5,615 nt of DNA from Lachnospiraceae bacterium (GTDB taxonomy: Bacteria; Bacillota; Clostridia; Lachnospirales; Lachnospiraceae): NCBI GenBank assembly GCA_017476305.1, contig JAFVAA010000472.1, positions 1 through 5,615 on the forward strand. The letters run 5' to 3'. The position numbers and the translations under genes are program-made. Shown here piece by piece: positions 4,038 to 5,615 of this stretch; positions within the stretch are counted from its first letter, which is position 1; each line of letters begins with the position of its first letter. The notes beneath the pieces are model-generated. The model ran no database searches and had not been told where the DNA came from. It saw only the letters and a list, made by a program, of their open reading frames with translations.

Positions 4038-5615
4038 ATGCCGAAATCAAAATACAATAAACCGGAATTTTTTTATAATAGAGAGCTGAGCTGGATCCTT
4101 TTTAATTATCGTGTATTGGAGGAAGCGCAGGATATCTCGCTTCCCCTGTTTGACCGCTTAAAATTCCTAAGCATTACCGCTTCCAATCTGGATGAATTTT
4201 TCATGATCCGGGTAGCCTCCCTAAAGGATATGGTTCAGGTAAATTATAAAAAGAAGGATATCGCCGGGATGACACCGCAGGAGCAGCTTACGGAAATCAG
4301 CCGTCAGACACATAATTTCGTTCGTGACCAATACACCACCTATAATGAGGGGCTGCTTCCTGCCTTAAAAAAAGAGCATATCACGATCATTGACCACTAC
4401 GAAGAGCTCAGCAAAAAGCAGGCAGAATATGTGGACCGCTTCTTTCAGACGGAAGTATTTCCAGTGCTTACGCCAATGGCAGTAGATTCCTCCAGGCCAT
4501 TTCCTCTGATCAGAAACCGCTCTTTAAATATTGCAGCACTTTTGAAAACCAAAAAACGCGGAAAAGCCGAGCAGGGAAAGGAGCAATTCCGCGACATCTA
4601 TCTGGCACATGAAAATACCGGAAAAAACAGCAAACATGATATCGACTTCGCGACAGTCCAGGTTCCGTCCGGTCTGCCGCGCTTTGTGGAAATACCGTCA
4701 AAAAAAGAGGGAGAAACTACTTTTATTTTACTGGAGCAGATTATTGAAAAAAATATCGGGGAACTGTTTTTAAATTATAAGGTACTCTGTGCCTTTCCCT
4801 ACCGTGTCATGAGAAATGCAGACCTGACCATTGAAGAGGAAGCGGCAGACCTTTTGGTGGAAATTGAACACCAGTTAAAGAAAAGGCAGCGGGGCGAAGC
4901 CATCCGGTTGGAAGTAGAGGAAGAAATGGATGCCACGCTTTTAAACACCCTGATTTCGGAATTAAATATCCGAAAGGATGATATTTTCCATATCAAAGGA
5001 CCGCTTGACCTGACCTTCCTCATGAAAATGGCGGGAATCGACGGCTTTGAACATTTAAAAAGCGAACCGTTTACTCCGCAGCCTGCGAAATGGTTAAATG
5101 GCGATGAGCATATCTTTGACCAGATCAAACGGCATGATGTCCTTCTGCATCATCCATATGAGACCTTTGATCCGGTAGTAGATTTCATCAAACAGGCATC
5201 AAAGGATCCGGATGTTTTGGCAATCAAACAGACCCTTTACCGTGTGGGAAGCAACTCTCCAATCATCGCTTCTCTCGCTGCAGCAGCAGAAAACGGCAAA
5301 CAGGTTACGGTTTTAGTAGAATTAAAGGCCCGCTTTGATGAGGAAAATAATATTCTCTGGGCGAAAAAACTGGAGCGCGCCGGCTGCCATGTCATCTACG
5401 GGCTTGTCGGACTGAAAACACATAGTAAGATTACCTTAGTCGTGCGAAAGGAAAAGCACGGAATCAGACGCTACATCCACCTGGGCACCGGAAATTATAA
5501 TGACAGTACCGCAAAGCTCTATACGGATATGGGACTTTTGACCTATAGTAAATCCTTCGGGGAGGATGCTACTGCTGTCTTTAATATGCTTTCCGGCTAC
5601 TCAGAGCCGGCTGTC
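4038..5615 (+). CDS. ppk1: Polyphosphate kinase 1, N-terminal 526 residues (runs off right edge)
   Basis: PPK1 reversibly transfers the ATP gamma-phosphate to a growing inorganic polyphosphate chain, affecting phosphate storage and stress survival. The ATG at 4038 has an AAAGGAG site (4023-4029) 8 nt upstream. The frame stays open for 526 codons to the edge; PPK1 is usually about 690-720 residues, so the last quarter (most of the C2 domain) is missing. Visible blocks: NRELSWILFNYRVLEEA (14-30); SNLDEFF (49-55), whose N50 corresponds to the ATP-contacting asparagine; the head domain (about 112-348); and in C1, LYRVGSNSPI with R402, ELKARFDEENN with R432, GLKTHSKI with H462, the autophosphorylated histidine (E. 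coli H435), and YIHLGTGNYN with H481 (E. coli H454). The head domain has an extra lysine-rich stretch near 171-203. No ppx gene is visible here; any partner would lie to the right. Confidence 0.96.
   Translation, partial: MPKSKYNKPEFFYNRELSWILFNYRVLEEAQDISLPLFDRLKFLSITASNLDEFFMIRVASLKDMVQVNYKKKDIAGMTPQEQLTEISRQTHNFVRDQYTTYNEGLLPALKKEHITIIDHYEELSKKQAEYVDRFFQTEVFPVLTPMAVDSSRPFPLIRNRSLNIAALLKTKKRGKAEQGKEQFRDIYLAHENTGKNSKHDIDFATVQVPSGLPRFVEIPSKKEGETTFILLEQIIEKNIGELFLNYKVLCAFPYRVMRNADLTIEEEAADLLVEIEHQLKKRQRGEAIRLEVEEEMDATLLNTLISELNIRKDDIFHIKGPLDLTFLMKMAGIDGFEHLKSEPFTPQPAKWLNGDEHIFDQIKRHDVLLHHPYETFDPVVDFIKQASKDPDVLAIKQTLYRVGSNSPIIASLAAAAENGKQVTVLVELKARFDEENNILWAKKLERAGCHVIYGLVGLKTHSKITLVVRKEKHGIRRYIHLGTGNYNDSTAKLYTDMGLLTYSKSFGEDATAVFNMLSGYSEPAV

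Noticed and set aside
4510..5128. Minus-strand open frames of 63 and 109 codons opposite ppk1
   Set aside because: Both are antisense to conserved PPK1 sequence and have no start signals.

Overview
The window looks like chromosomal DNA of a spore-former-related Clostridia, most likely Lachnospiraceae. The clues are the close fit of the dUTPase and the SleC-like cortex-lytic protein to clostridial families, GGAGG-type ribosome binding sites, moderate to low GC content, and a signal-peptide protein starting with a 'YHAALGVET' block of a kind I associate with Lachnospiraceae surface proteins. The organism call is inference from recognised families; no rRNA or other marker is present.

Layout from left to right. 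(1) 1-375, minus: the N-terminal 125 residues of a secreted or surface protein, running off the left edge. (2) 512-949, minus: dut, a complete dUTPase with all five motifs. (3) 950-1208: a divergent intergenic region. It holds a dut promoter and a roughly 160-nt dut leader rich in inverted repeats. On the other strand, a sporulation-type -10 element lies before the next gene. (4) 1209-2462, plus: a SleC-like spore cortex-lytic enzyme split by two in-frame stop codons (TAG CCG TAA) in the middle of its N-terminal domain. (5) 2471-2519: a strong hairpin terminator. (6) 2518-3780, minus: a complete M18 metallo-aminopeptidase (apeB type), convergent with the SleC-like gene. (7) 3781-4037: a second divergent region. 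It carries a good promoter for the aminopeptidase, a 26-bp near-perfect palindrome at the predicted transcription start, and a promoter for ppk. (8) 4038-5615, plus: ppk1, polyphosphate kinase 1, the first 526 residues with the catalytic histidine; the gene runs off the right edge.

The genes are mostly single transcription units pointing in alternating directions, so they need not work together. They are ordinary housekeeping (dUTP clean-up, peptide turnover, polyphosphate storage) plus one germination-type peptidoglycan hydrolase. I found no transposon, CRISPR array, tRNA, rRNA, toxin-antitoxin pair, defence system or recognised riboswitch. The points most worth a second look are the double stop in the SleC-like gene, the operator-like palindrome before the aminopeptidase, and the competing hairpins in the dut leader.
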